Of a stretch of DNA of 64,000 nt, positions 1 to 7,619 are shown piece after piece. The notes below the pieces were generated by a model, which was given only the letters and a program-made list of their open reading frames with translations, was not told the DNA's origin and did not search any database. The position numbers and the translations under genes are program-made. The stretch's first letter is position 1. The number at the start of each line of letters is the position of its first letter. The stretch covers positions 1-64,000 of the forward strand of contig JAFVBB010000010.1 in the NCBI GenBank assembly GCA_017480225.1. Reading direction: 5' to 3'. This DNA comes from Bacteroidales bacterium (GTDB lineage Bacteria; Bacteroidota; Bacteroidia; Bacteroidales; P3).

Positions 1-398
1 AACTGTAGTCGTACTATTTTGTTAAAAATCAAAAACAAGGCCGTGTCGCAGCGCGTCACAACCGACGTGCAAATGTACGCAAAAAAATCCATATCTCGAC
101 AACCCCGGCTGAAATATTGCCGGGCACCCCTACCCCACCCCAAAAGGTCGCATTTGGCAACATTGGCATATCCTGCATAACACACTGATTGTCAAGATAC
201 TAAATAATTGACAAATAAACACCACTTAAGTCACTCATTTTCAGCATAAAGAATAGACCAACTCCTACTCATCTCCTACTCAACTACTACCCATCGCCTA
301 ATCATGCACTACATGAGTAGGCGATGACATGCTGTTGATAAGTATCAGACATAGCCATAACACTGCCACAGGGTGCGGCAGGCCTTGCCGAAGGGCAC
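1..398. other. gene-free stretch
   Basis: No open frame here has coding character. The stretch is AT-richer than its surroundings and contains repeat copy A at 241-326. A short GC hairpin (CCCGGC...GCCGGG near 105-125) lacks a T-run and is not called a terminator. Confidence 0.6.
241..326 (-). repeat. GAGTAGGAGTT-family dispersed repeat, copy A
   Basis: Read on the minus strand this element has an imperfect palindrome (arms CATCGCCTA / TAGGCGATG around a CATG-rich centre), then three tandem 11-bp units resembling GAGTAGGAGTT, then a conserved tail GGTCTATTC followed by ATGCTGAAA. The same arrangement occurs at 13803-13889 and 41055-41142. It lies downstream of the pseudouridine synthase gene in an otherwise gene-free stretch. 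A TGTTGATAA sequence lies just outside it at 333-341. Function unknown. Confidence 0.85.
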
Positions 399-436
399 AA
401 AAAAAAGCATCCGTATGCTGTTGGCACATGGATGCT
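399..436 (-). terminator. Rho-independent terminator of the pseudouridine synthase gene
   Basis: On the minus strand a 7-bp stem (AGCATCC/GGATGCT, 430-436 with 406-412) is followed by an eight-T run. It begins about 25 bp after the stop codon of the rluB-like gene. Confidence 0.75.
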
Positions 437-461
437 TGCCCCGGCTGCCGGCAGCGGCAGC

Positions 462-1337
462 CTAAATCATTTTCAGGAAACTCACCTCCTTTTCGGTCAG
501 CTCGCGCCAGCGTCCGCGCGGCAGGTCCTTCTTGGTCAGCCCGGCGAAGACGGTGCGGTCCAGCTTGTGCACCTCGTAGCCGAGGGCCTCGAACAGACGG
601 CGCACGATGCGGTTGCGTCCGGAGTGCAGCTCCACGCCCACCACACGTTTGTCTATCGTCTTGCCGACAGCGGCGTACTGTATGTCGTCGACCTTCATCG
701 GGCCGTCCTCAAGCTCCACGCCCTCGAGGAGTTTCTTCATGTCCTCCCTGGTCACGGGTTTGTTGAGCTCGACCTGGTAGATTTTGTACACTTGCGTGGA
801 AGGGTGCGTCAGCTTCTTGGCCAGTTCGCCGTCGTTGGTGAAGAGCAGCAGGCCGGTGGTGGCACGGTCGAGGCGTCCCACAGGGTAGATGCGCTCTGAG
901 CAGCAGCCGTCCATGAGCATCATCACGGTGTGGCGATCCTGCGGATCGTCGGTGGTGGTGATGAAGCCTTTGGGCTTGTTGAGCAGGAAGTAGCGCGGAC
1001 GCTCGCTGCGGAGGGTCTCGCCGCCGTAGCTCACCTGGTCGCCTGGCATCACCTGGTAGCCCATCTCGGTGACCACTCGGCCGTTCACCTTCACGCTGCC
1101 GGCCGCAATGAGCTCGTCGGCCTCGCGGCGCGAGCATATGCCGGCGTGGGCTATGTACTTGTTGAGCCGCATGGCTCCCTCCGGGTGCTTGGTCTTCGGA
1201 GCCTGCCTGGCCGGGCGGCGGCGGGGTTCGTCGTCGCGGCGCGCGGCAGCGGCAGGGCGGCGCTCGCTCCTGCCATTGGCCTGTTGCCCGCGAGGGCGGA
1301 AATCCTTCCTGTCTTTCCTATCGTCGTTTCTTTTCAT
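462..1337 (-). CDS. rluB: 23S rRNA pseudouridine synthase, RluB/RsuA family
   Basis: This 291-residue protein isomerises a uridine in large-subunit rRNA to pseudouridine. The first 55 residues are a basic, low-complexity tail rich in Arg and Asp. An S4 RNA-binding domain follows (about 56-115, beginning MRLNKYIAHAGICSRREA). The catalytic RsuA/RluB domain carries the signature GRLDRATTGLLL, with the catalytic Asp at about 157. The open frame extends upstream through the glycosidase gene in another frame, so the ATG at 1337 was chosen; it gives the usual basic N-terminus. It lies 26 bp after the GH3 gene on the same strand and is probably co-transcribed with it. RsuA/RluB/RluE/RluF assignment within the family rests on overall similarity, so the exact target base is an inference. 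Confidence 0.9.
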   Translation of the reverse strand: MKRNDDRKDRKDFRPRGQQANGRSERRPAAAARRDDEPRRRPARQAPKTKHPEGAMRLNKYIAHAGICSRREADELIAAGSVKVNGRVVTEMGYQVMPGDQVSYGGETLRSERPRYFLLNKPKGFITTTDDPQDRHTVMMLMDGCCSERIYPVGRLDRATTGLLLFTNDGELAKKLTHPSTQVYKIYQVELNKPVTREDMKKLLEGVELEDGPMKVDDIQYAAVGKTIDKRVVGVELHSGRNRIVRRLFEALGYEVHKLDRTVFAGLTKKDLPRGRWRELTEKEVSFLKMI

Positions 1338-1363
1338 AGCTTGCTTGATGAGTGTTTGTTGTT

Positions 1364-3445
1364 CTATTGCTGTTGGTTGCCGCAATAGAGGAACGTGGCC
1401 GTGGGCAGCAGCTTGGCCGGGTCTGACGAGAGCCCCACCTCGTAGGACAGCGTCACCGGGGTGGCCGGGGCGGCGAGCTGCTGCCTGCCCTCGTCGAAAG
1501 TGCGCAGCCAGAAGGGGTTGACGTCGACAGCAAACTTGGCCGTGCGCTGACCCTCGGCCATGTTCACCACCGAGGTGCCGACAAGCTGGCGCAGCGGGGC
1601 GCGGCTGTCGTCGAGGTTCACAAGGTAGACCTGCACCACAGCGCGGTGGCTGCCTGCCTGCGGAGCCCACGTGCTGTCCATCTTCACTATGCCCTCCACG
1701 TGCAGCGGCGACTGGTTGGGGCGGAAGCGCAGCTCGCTGACGCGCATATCGTTGTAGCGCAGCCCATGGCCGAAAGGATAGCCGCTCGGCAGGTCAAGGT
1801 AGCGGTAGGTGCGTCCGGCCATGTCGTAGTCGTCGAAGGGCGGCAACTGGGCGGTGGAACCGTAGAAAGTCACGGGCAGGTGGCCGAAGCAGTCGGTGCG
1901 GCCGAAGAGGGCGTCGGCCACGGCGGTGCCCATGTCCTGGCCGCCATACCACACCACCATGATGGCGTCGCAGTAAGGCTGCACCTCGTCGAGAGCTATG
2001 GCCGAGCCGGTGCAGAGCAGCAGCACCACACGCTTGCCCTCGGCCTTGAGGCGCTTGAGGTCGTCCACCTGCTCGCGCGGCAGCTCTATTCGGGTGCGGT
2101 CGCCGCGAAGGAAGCCCTCCTTCTCCACCTGCAGCTCCTCGCCCTCGAGCTCGGGCGAGAGGCCTCCGGCGTAGACCACCACGCCGCCCTCGCCGATGTT
2201 GGCGCGCAAGGCCTCGCCGATGGTGACCGTGTGCTCCGGAAATCCGTTGTAGTTGCCCAGCGGCATCACCGAGTCGTAGGCATTCGGCCCTTCGAGGCGC
2301 AGCCGGGTCGAGGCGTGGAGCGGCAGCAGGCCATCGTTCTTGAGGAGCACTATGCTTTGCTGCGCCACAGCAAGCGGGCTGGGGCTGCCGTCGGGCACAG
2401 CCGCCGCGCCACGGCTGCGGCGGGCGGCGTCGGTGGCGGCAAGACGCACACGCAGCACACGGCGCAGGTGCTCGTCGATTTTGTCGCTGTCGATGTAGCC
2501 GTAGCTCGCGGCGGCGCGCAGACCCGGCAGGCCGCTGCCGCATTCGAGGTCGACCTCCGTGCCGAAAGCGTCGCCGTAGGCCAAGGCCGCGCTGGCATGG
2601 GTGCGGTGGCGCGGAATGACGGTGTCGAGCTCGTAGGCGTCGTTCAATGCCCAGCAGTCGGTCACCACGATGCCACGATAGCCCCACTCGCCGCGCAGTA
2701 TGTCGCGCAGCAGACGCAGGTTCGTACAGCACGGCTCGCCGTTGAGGCGGTTGTAGCCGCACATCACCTGGCTCACGTCGCTGTTCTTGACGATGTACTC
2801 GAAAGCCGGCAGATACGTGGTGCGCAGGTCGCGCTCGCCCACACGGCTGTCGAACTCATGGCGCACCCCCTCCGGCCCGCTGTGCACGGCCAGGTGCTTT
2901 ATGCAGGCCGCCGTGTGCCCGCCTTGAAGTCCGCGCACGCAGGCCAGCCCCATGTTGGCCGTGAGCCAGGGGTCCTCGCCGTAGGTCTCCATGCCACGCC
3001 CCCAGCGGGGGTCGCGGAAGATGTTGATGTTGGGGGTGAAATAGGTGACGCCTGAGTTGTCGCCGGTGTAGCCCGTATCCTGTGCCTCAAGGTATTTGCG
3101 CTGCCCCTCGGCGGCCACCGAGCGGAACACCCTCTGCACCAGCGCAGGGTCGAATGTGGCCGCCATGGCCACCGGCATGGGGAAGACCTGCGCCGTGCCA
3201 GCGCGAGCCACGCCATGCAGCGCCTCGTTCCACCAGCTGTAGGCTGGCAGTCCGAGACGCTCCACAGCCGGGTTCTGGTGGACCAGCAAGCTCAGTTTCT
3301 CATCGGTGGTGAGGTTCTGCACCAGCCACTCCACCCTGTCGTCGAGGCTCCTGGTGGTGTCCATCCACGGCAGCACTTGCGCGTTGACACGCACAAAACC
3401 GCTTATGGACAAAATACTTACGAAGATTGCCGCGTATTTTTTCAT
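1364..3445 (-). CDS. secreted glycoside hydrolase family 3 protein (beta-glucosidase/xylosidase type)
   Basis: This 693-residue enzyme has an N-terminal signal peptide (about residues 1-22), so it acts in the periplasm or outside. The GH3 N-terminal barrel carries the KH-containing segment IKHLAVHSG (about 182-190) and the nucleophile region GIVVTDCWALND, with Asp263 as the expected nucleophile. The GH3 C-terminal sandwich domain follows, and the last 120 residues look like the fibronectin-III-like domain common in this family. Sequence style is closest to the beta-xylosidase/beta-glucosidase branch; the substrate cannot be read off. No SusC/SusD pair or other polysaccharide-utilisation genes are adjacent. 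A TAATTTTG -7-like box at 3457-3450 is only a few bases ahead of the ATG. Confidence 0.9.
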   Translation of the reverse strand: MKKYAAIFVSILSISGFVRVNAQVLPWMDTTRSLDDRVEWLVQNLTTDEKLSLLVHQNPAVERLGLPAYSWWNEALHGVARAGTAQVFPMPVAMAATFDPALVQRVFRSVAAEGQRKYLEAQDTGYTGDNSGVTYFTPNINIFRDPRWGRGMETYGEDPWLTANMGLACVRGLQGGHTAACIKHLAVHSGPEGVRHEFDSRVGERDLRTTYLPAFEYIVKNSDVSQVMCGYNRLNGEPCCTNLRLLRDILRGEWGYRGIVVTDCWALNDAYELDTVIPRHRTHASAALAYGDAFGTEVDLECGSGLPGLRAAASYGYIDSDKIDEHLRRVLRVRLAATDAARRSRGAAAVPDGSPSPLAVAQQSIVLLKNDGLLPLHASTRLRLEGPNAYDSVMPLGNYNGFPEHTVTIGEALRANIGEGGVVVYAGGLSPELEGEELQVEKEGFLRGDRTRIELPREQVDDLKRLKAEGKRVVLLLCTGSAIALDEVQPYCDAIMVVWYGGQDMGTAVADALFGRTDCFGHLPVTFYGSTAQLPPFDDYDMAGRTYRYLDLPSGYPFGHGLRYNDMRVSELRFRPNQSPLHVEGIVKMDSTWAPQAGSHRAVVQVYLVNLDDSRAPLRQLVGTSVVNMAEGQRTAKFAVDVNPFWLRTFDEGRQQLAAPATPVTLSYEVGLSSDPAKLLPTATFLYCGNQQQ

Positions 3446-3532
3446 GCCGCAAAATTACTAATTTAATTTCACATTGCGGCTTGCGGTATGCCCATGCGAC
3501 AACATTTTTTCACCTGTATGGAAGAAAAATCG

Positions 3533-3540
3533 TAACTTTG
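3533..3540 (+). promoter_or_regulatory. Bacteroidota-type -7 box ahead of the GT4-like gene
   Basis: TAACTTTG matches TAnnTTTG. No good -33 TTTG is present at 19-20 bp, only a T-run further upstream. It would give a leader of about 90 nt before the ATG at 3636. Confidence 0.45.
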
Positions 3541-3635
3541 CAACCCGGAAATTTAGGGGTACACATTACGGCACGCTCTGTATTTCAACCCACAACGACA
3601 CTACCGACACAACAACCAAAACACCACAACGACCC

Positions 3636-4223
3636 ATGCTGATTGGATACGACGCCTGCAATGCCCTCCGCCTTGACGGCCCCTTGGGCGACTACTCGCG
3701 CAACTTGATTGCCTCGCTGGCCGACAGCCACGTGAAAGACTTCCGCGCCATTCTTTTCTGCACCCATATCAACGACAACTACTCGCGCCACTTCTCGGGC
3801 TACTCGAACATTAGCACCTACCTGCCAGCGGGCGGTGCCAAGATGATGCCCGAGGTGTGGCTGCGCTACCATCTAAACACGGTGCTGCGGCAGGAGAAAG
3901 TGCAGCTGATGCACGGGCTCAACGAGGAACTGCCCTACCACATTGGCCGCGAGGTGAAGACCGTGGTGACCTGCTATGGCACCGGCCAGCACCACAACAC
4001 GTCGCTGCCCGACTCGATGCTTTGGCGCACACGCATGAAGTACGCCTTCTCGGCCGCCGACGTGGTGGTGGCTGTGAGCGAGGCCGTGCGCGAAAGCCTG
4101 CTTGCCAACGGTGTGAGCGAGGGCAAGGTGGTGGTCATCGGCGACCAGGCCGACCCCATGAGGGTGACGCCCGCCGTGGCGGAGCAATACCGCAGCCTGT
4201 ACAGCCGCCTGCTTGGCAAATAG
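3636..4223 (+). CDS. half-size GT4-like glycosyltransferase (N-terminal domain only)
   Basis: The 195-residue product looks like the N-terminal, acceptor-side Rossmann domain of a GT-B/GT4 glycosyltransferase. It opens with MLIGYDACNAL and a GDYSRNLIASL segment analogous to the glycine loop. The middle has a HGLNEELPY-like stretch, and the end has AADVVVAVSEAVRESLLANGVSEGKVVVIGD, the usual linker just before the donor-binding domain. That second domain is missing: the protein stops 30 residues later at a clean stop followed by a terminator. ATG 3636 was chosen because the upstream extension has no similarity to the family. It may be an acceptor-binding remnant or need a partner; enzymatic activity is doubtful. 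Confidence 0.7.
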   Translation: MLIGYDACNALRLDGPLGDYSRNLIASLADSHVKDFRAILFCTHINDNYSRHFSGYSNISTYLPAGGAKMMPEVWLRYHLNTVLRQEKVQLMHGLNEELPYHIGREVKTVVTCYGTGQHHNTSLPDSMLWRTRMKYAFSAADVVVAVSEAVRESLLANGVSEGKVVVIGDQADPMRVTPAVAEQYRSLYSRLLGK

Positions 4224-4235
4224 CAGGGAATGGAT

Positions 4236-4276
4236 ACAAAAAGAGAGGGTGCCCGTTGAGCACCCTCTCTCTTTTT
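4236..4276. terminator. bidirectional terminator between convergent genes
   Basis: A perfect 11-bp stem (AGAGAGGGTGC, 4242-4252, with its complement 4260-4270) is flanked by an A-run on the left and a T-run on the right. It can therefore serve both the plus-strand GT4-like gene and the minus-strand deiminase gene. Confidence 0.9.
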
Positions 4277-4294
4277 GCACTGCAATCAAGCCAT

Positions 4295-6436
4295 TTACTT
4301 GACCACAAGCTTGCGCGCCACGCGCTCATTGCGGCTCTGGAACACCACGTGGTAGATGCCAGAGGCCAGACGCTGGGTATTGATGGTGTAGACTATGCGC
4401 CCGGCGGCCTGTAGGCTGCTGGTATGCACCGTGCGGCCGCTCTGGTCGACGATGAAGACGCTGTAGTTCTGGCCGTCGGCCAGGTCGATCACCATGTCGG
4501 CCTTGTCGGTGGCAGGATTGGGGTAGAACTGGCCGAAGCGACCCTCGGCCTCAACCTCGCTGATGCCCACTGCAGGCGCATCGTCGGGGCTGGTCCACTG
4601 GGTGCTGAAGGTGAAGGTGATGTCGTTCTTGTCGACAGGCTCGGTGTTGAAGTCGAACTGCGCGCTGTCAATCTCGCCCACAGCGGTGGTGGAGAAGCTG
4701 TAGTAGCCGCCCTGCGAGGCGGTCATCGGCTTGGTGATGGTCTTGCCGTTGTTCGACGTGGCAGAGATGTAGTACTCATAGCTGTGCTCCGGCACATCGG
4801 TCGTCGAGAGCGCGAGCTTGCCGTTGAAGCGGTTGCCGTTGGCCTCGAGGTTGACGGTAATCCACTCGCCGCCATTTTCACGGTACACGAGCTCGGCGTG
4901 GGCAATGCCGCTCTTGTTGGTGATGACGGCGCTCACAGGCACCTCTGCCATCTCGCCCACAGCCACAAGGCCGTGCAGGTTCTTGTGAAGAATGCGCACC
5001 GGGTTGTCGGCCGGTATCTGCTTGGTGATGCAGTGGATGGCGCCGCCGCTGCCGTCGAACTCACGCACATCGACCGGATAGATGGTGTAGCCGGGATAGG
5101 CCGCCTTCAAGGCCTCCACGTTGGCACGGTCCCACTCGGCGGTGGGCTGGCCGTTCTGCACTGCCGAGAAGCAGGGCTGGATAATCAGCTTGTTGACAAA
5201 TGTGTGGTTCGAGTAGGTGCGGGTGTACTGCTGGTTGTACTGCGTCTGGCTGGTGAAGTTGCCGCCGTTGTCGGTGCTGGGGAAGGGTATGTCGCCCATC
5301 TGGTAGTACTCGCGGCCGAAGAAGCTCTTGTAGGAGCACAGGTCGTCGATGTTCTTGGCACCGGTCTGGTAGTCGGTCCAGGAGCTGTACTGGTCGGGCA
5401 TGATGGAGAAGACAAAGCCGTTCTCATCCCACATGTCTACGTAGAGGTCGAGGTGGCCTGTGCCGCCATCGTAGCGGTAGGCCGGCAGGATGTAGGTGGC
5501 GCGCTGGCCGAGGAGGGCAGACAGGGCCGACTTCACCTGCGTCTGCGAGAGGGGCTCCTTCTGCGAATAGTTGATGGTGTTCACGTTCTTGCCGTCCCAG
5601 GTAATCTGGCCGTAGCGGTCGGCATTGTTGCTGTAGAGGGCGTCGCTGCTCATGACCATGCCCGCGCCGTCTACCACACAGTTGCCGCCCTCCCACTCGA
5701 TGGGGGTCTGGTAGTTGGGCAGGCCCATCTGCTGGCTGATGATGGTGGGCAGCGAGTCGTCGAGCGCACGGCCGGGATAATAGCCGAAGTCGAGCATGGC
5801 CACGCTGTCCTCATCGCCGTAGTAGAAGCAGATGGGGCCGCAGTCGCGGTACCAGAACGAGTTGCCCGGGCCAACGAGGAACTTCACGTTGTCGGTGCTC
5901 AGGTTCATGCGCTTCAGCTTGCGGTACACCTTGTTGGTGTCGGCCGAGCTCTCCACGCGCACCCAAGCCTCAGCGCCGCCTTTCTGAATGGCGTCCATGA
6001 GGTAGAAGCTCACGTTGCCGAAGGCGCTGGCGGTATCCATCACGGCACGGTAGGGGCCATAGCCCACGCTCTGGCGGCTGGGGTAGCTGATAATCTCGGC
6101 CACGCCGCTCACCACCGGGTCGGCATAGTAGTAGCCTGAACCATAGTTGTTGACGGGCGTGTAACTGTAGTAGGGAGTGACCACAATGGCCTTCACCTCC
6201 TCCCACTCGCCGGGGAACCACACGCGGTCGCCCGGCAGGCTCTTCTGCGCCTGCTTGGTTGTAACTGCCTGCCCGCTGCCGAGCGGTATGGCGCTCTGCA
6301 GGTGCTTCTTCGAGATGTCGCGCTTGTGCTGCTCAAGCCTGATCTGGCGCATCATCTCCTCGTCGGGCTGCTGGCTCTGCGCCATTGCCCCAAGGGCCAG
6401 GGCGCACATGGCCAGCACGGTTGCTGTCTTTTTCAT
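4295..6436 (-). CDS. secreted peptidylarginine/agmatine deiminase-like protein with type IX sorting domain
   Basis: The 713-residue protein has a signal peptide (residues 1-19), a PAD_porph/agmatine-deiminase catalytic domain (about 70-480), an Ig-like region (about 490-610) and a C-terminal type IX secretion sorting domain (last 85 residues, FYPNPATDKADM... ending in RKLVVK). All catalytic motifs expected for the family are visible: WYRDCGP with Asp198, GHLD with His328 and Asp330, and GAIHC with Cys469. The family hydrolyses guanidino groups, giving citrulline or N-carbamoylputrescine; the closest described architecture is the Porphyromonas gingivalis peptidylarginine deiminase. Whether this one acts on peptidyl-arginine or on a free guanidine cannot be decided here. 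Single gene, ending at a shared terminator. Confidence 0.88.
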   Translation of the reverse strand: MKKTATVLAMCALALGAMAQSQQPDEEMMRQIRLEQHKRDISKKHLQSAIPLGSGQAVTTKQAQKSLPGDRVWFPGEWEEVKAIVVTPYYSYTPVNNYGSGYYYADPVVSGVAEIISYPSRQSVGYGPYRAVMDTASAFGNVSFYLMDAIQKGGAEAWVRVESSADTNKVYRKLKRMNLSTDNVKFLVGPGNSFWYRDCGPICFYYGDEDSVAMLDFGYYPGRALDDSLPTIISQQMGLPNYQTPIEWEGGNCVVDGAGMVMSSDALYSNNADRYGQITWDGKNVNTINYSQKEPLSQTQVKSALSALLGQRATYILPAYRYDGGTGHLDLYVDMWDENGFVFSIMPDQYSSWTDYQTGAKNIDDLCSYKSFFGREYYQMGDIPFPSTDNGGNFTSQTQYNQQYTRTYSNHTFVNKLIIQPCFSAVQNGQPTAEWDRANVEALKAAYPGYTIYPVDVREFDGSGGAIHCITKQIPADNPVRILHKNLHGLVAVGEMAEVPVSAVITNKSGIAHAELVYRENGGEWITVNLEANGNRFNGKLALSTTDVPEHSYEYYISATSNNGKTITKPMTASQGGYYSFSTTAVGEIDSAQFDFNTEPVDKNDITFTFSTQWTSPDDAPAVGISEVEAEGRFGQFYPNPATDKADMVIDLADGQNYSVFIVDQSGRTVHTSSLQAAGRIVYTINTQRLASGIYHVVFQSRNERVARKLVVK

Positions 6437-6468
6437 CTTTGCTTGTTATGATTGGTGTTTCTTGCTTT

Positions 6469-7341
6469 CTATCGTTTGCGGAGGCTCAGTATCTCGCGCG
6501 CCTCGTCGCTGGTGGCCACCTCGCGGCCCAGCAGCCTGGCCATGCGCACCACCTTGTCTACCAGCTCACCGTTGCTCTTGGCCAGCACGCCGCGCTCCAG
6601 GTAGAGGTTGTCCTCGAAGCCCACGCGCACATTGCCGCCCATCACTATGGCCGGAGCCGCCAGCGTGAAGGCATTGCGGCCTATGCCGGTGGCCGTCCAC
6701 GTGCTGCCGGCGGGTATGTTCCTCACCATCCACACCAGGTTGTCGACCGTGGCCGAGGCGCAGCCCAGCACGCCGAGCACGAAGTTGAACTGCATGGGCA
6801 CCAGCGGCAGCGGGCTGCCATCGGGGCCGGCCACGCCGAAGGCGCTGGGCACCTGACCCTTGCGGGCCATGTGCACTATAGTCTCCAGGTGACCCATCTC
6901 GAAGCACTCGTATTCGGGCTTGATGCCCTTCTCAATCATGCGGCGGCCGAAGGCACGCATGGTGGGCATGGTGTTGTCGAAGATGTCGTCGCCGAAGTTG
7001 CATGTGCCGCAGTCGAGCGTGGCCATCTCTGGCACCGGCGTGGTGTTGGTGCTGTCCAGGCGCTCGTCGGGCGTCATGCCCACGGCGCCGCCAGTCGAGG
7101 GGATGAGGATGACGTCGGGGCACTCCTTGAGGATGGCCTCGGTGCACTCCTGGAAGCGCACGTGGCTCTGCGTCGGCGTGCCGTCGTCCTCGCGCACGTG
7201 CAGGTGCACAATGGCCGCGCCGGCATCGACCGCGCTCTTGGCCTCGCGCACTATCTCTTCCACGGTGTAGGGCACGTTGGGGTTCTGCTCCTTAGTTACC
7301 TCGGCGCCGCATATTGCGGCGGTGATTATCAGCTTTTCCAT
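6469..7341 (-). CDS. beta-keto acid cleavage enzyme (BKACE, DUF849 family)
   Basis: The 290-residue protein belongs to the family of 3-keto-5-aminohexanoate cleavage enzyme, which condenses acetyl-CoA with a beta-keto acid to yield acetoacetate and a new CoA ester. Visible family residues are Glu14, the zinc-binding pair in HLHVR (His46, His48) and the PSTGG loop (Ser82). ATG 7341 gives MEKLIITAAICGAE, matching the usual start; the upstream extension is spurious. No lysine-fermentation genes accompany it, so the beta-keto acid substrate is unknown. It lies 30 bp upstream of the deiminase gene on the same strand and could be co-transcribed with it. Confidence 0.88.
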   Translation of the reverse strand: MEKLIITAAICGAEVTKEQNPNVPYTVEEIVREAKSAVDAGAAIVHLHVREDDGTPTQSHVRFQECTEAILKECPDVILIPSTGGAVGMTPDERLDSTNTTPVPEMATLDCGTCNFGDDIFDNTMPTMRAFGRRMIEKGIKPEYECFEMGHLETIVHMARKGQVPSAFGVAGPDGSPLPLVPMQFNFVLGVLGCASATVDNLVWMVRNIPAGSTWTATGIGRNAFTLAAPAIVMGGNVRVGFEDNLYLERGVLAKSNGELVDKVVRMARLLGREVATSDEAREILSLRKR

Positions 7342-7378
7342 GTCGTTGTTTACTGAGTTTTGTACTGTTTTGAAACGG

Positions 7379-7409
7379 CAAAAATAGCAAAAAAAATACA
7401 ACTGGCCAA
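7379..7409 (-). promoter_or_regulatory. promoter of the BKACE gene
   Basis: On the minus strand TTG (7409-7407) and TATTTTTG (7386-7379) are separated by 20 bp, fitting the Bacteroidota -33/-7 arrangement. The -7 box is 38 bp from the ATG. Confidence 0.55.
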
Positions 7410-7430
7410 TTTTTTTTTGCCTCCACACGC

Positions 7431-7456
7431 AAAAAAGGGCAGCCGCCGTCGGCTGC
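7431..7456 (-). terminator. Rho-independent terminator of the hflX transcript
   Basis: GCAGCCG/CGGCTGC stem (7456-7450 with 7445-7439, loop of 4) followed on the minus strand by CC and six Ts. It lies beyond palindrome copy 1, so that copy would be inside the hflX 3' untranslated region. Confidence 0.8.
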
Positions 7457-7494
7457 GCAAGTGGCCTGAAGGGTGCACTGACTACGTGTCAACA

Positions 7495-7597
7495 CCGTCT
7501 GTTCTTCGATTGTTCTCCGATTGTTCTTCGATTGTTCTTCGATATTAAATCGAAGAACAATCGAAGAACAATCGGAGAACAATCGAAGAACAGACGG
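7495..7597. repeat. 103-bp palindromic element, copy 1
   Basis: Two perfectly complementary 49-bp arms (7495-7543 and 7549-7597) enclose the 5-nt loop ATTAA. Each arm is CCGTCTG plus four 11-bp units of the type TTCTTCGATTG, one of them TTCTCCGATTG. It begins 23 bp after the hflX stop codon and precedes that gene's terminator. Confidence 0.97.
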
Positions 7598-7619
7598 CCT
7601 TTATACGGTGCTGGAGCGG

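Noticed and set aside
105-125. GC hairpin CCCGGC...GCCGGG near the left edge as a terminator
   Set aside because: No T-run on either side and no gene end adjacent within the window.
7544-7548. Palindromes as invertible promoter switches, since two loops are reverse complements
   Set aside because: No promoter sits inside, no recombinase gene is near, and the other two loops are unrelated.
7495-7597. The 11-bp repeats as a CRISPR array, or the palindromes as coding sequence (they translate to NRRTIEEQSENNRRT-like peptides)
   Set aside because: Units are directly adjacent without spacers and far too short for CRISPR. The peptide motif is just the repeat read through, appears on both strands, and the short frames end at random.
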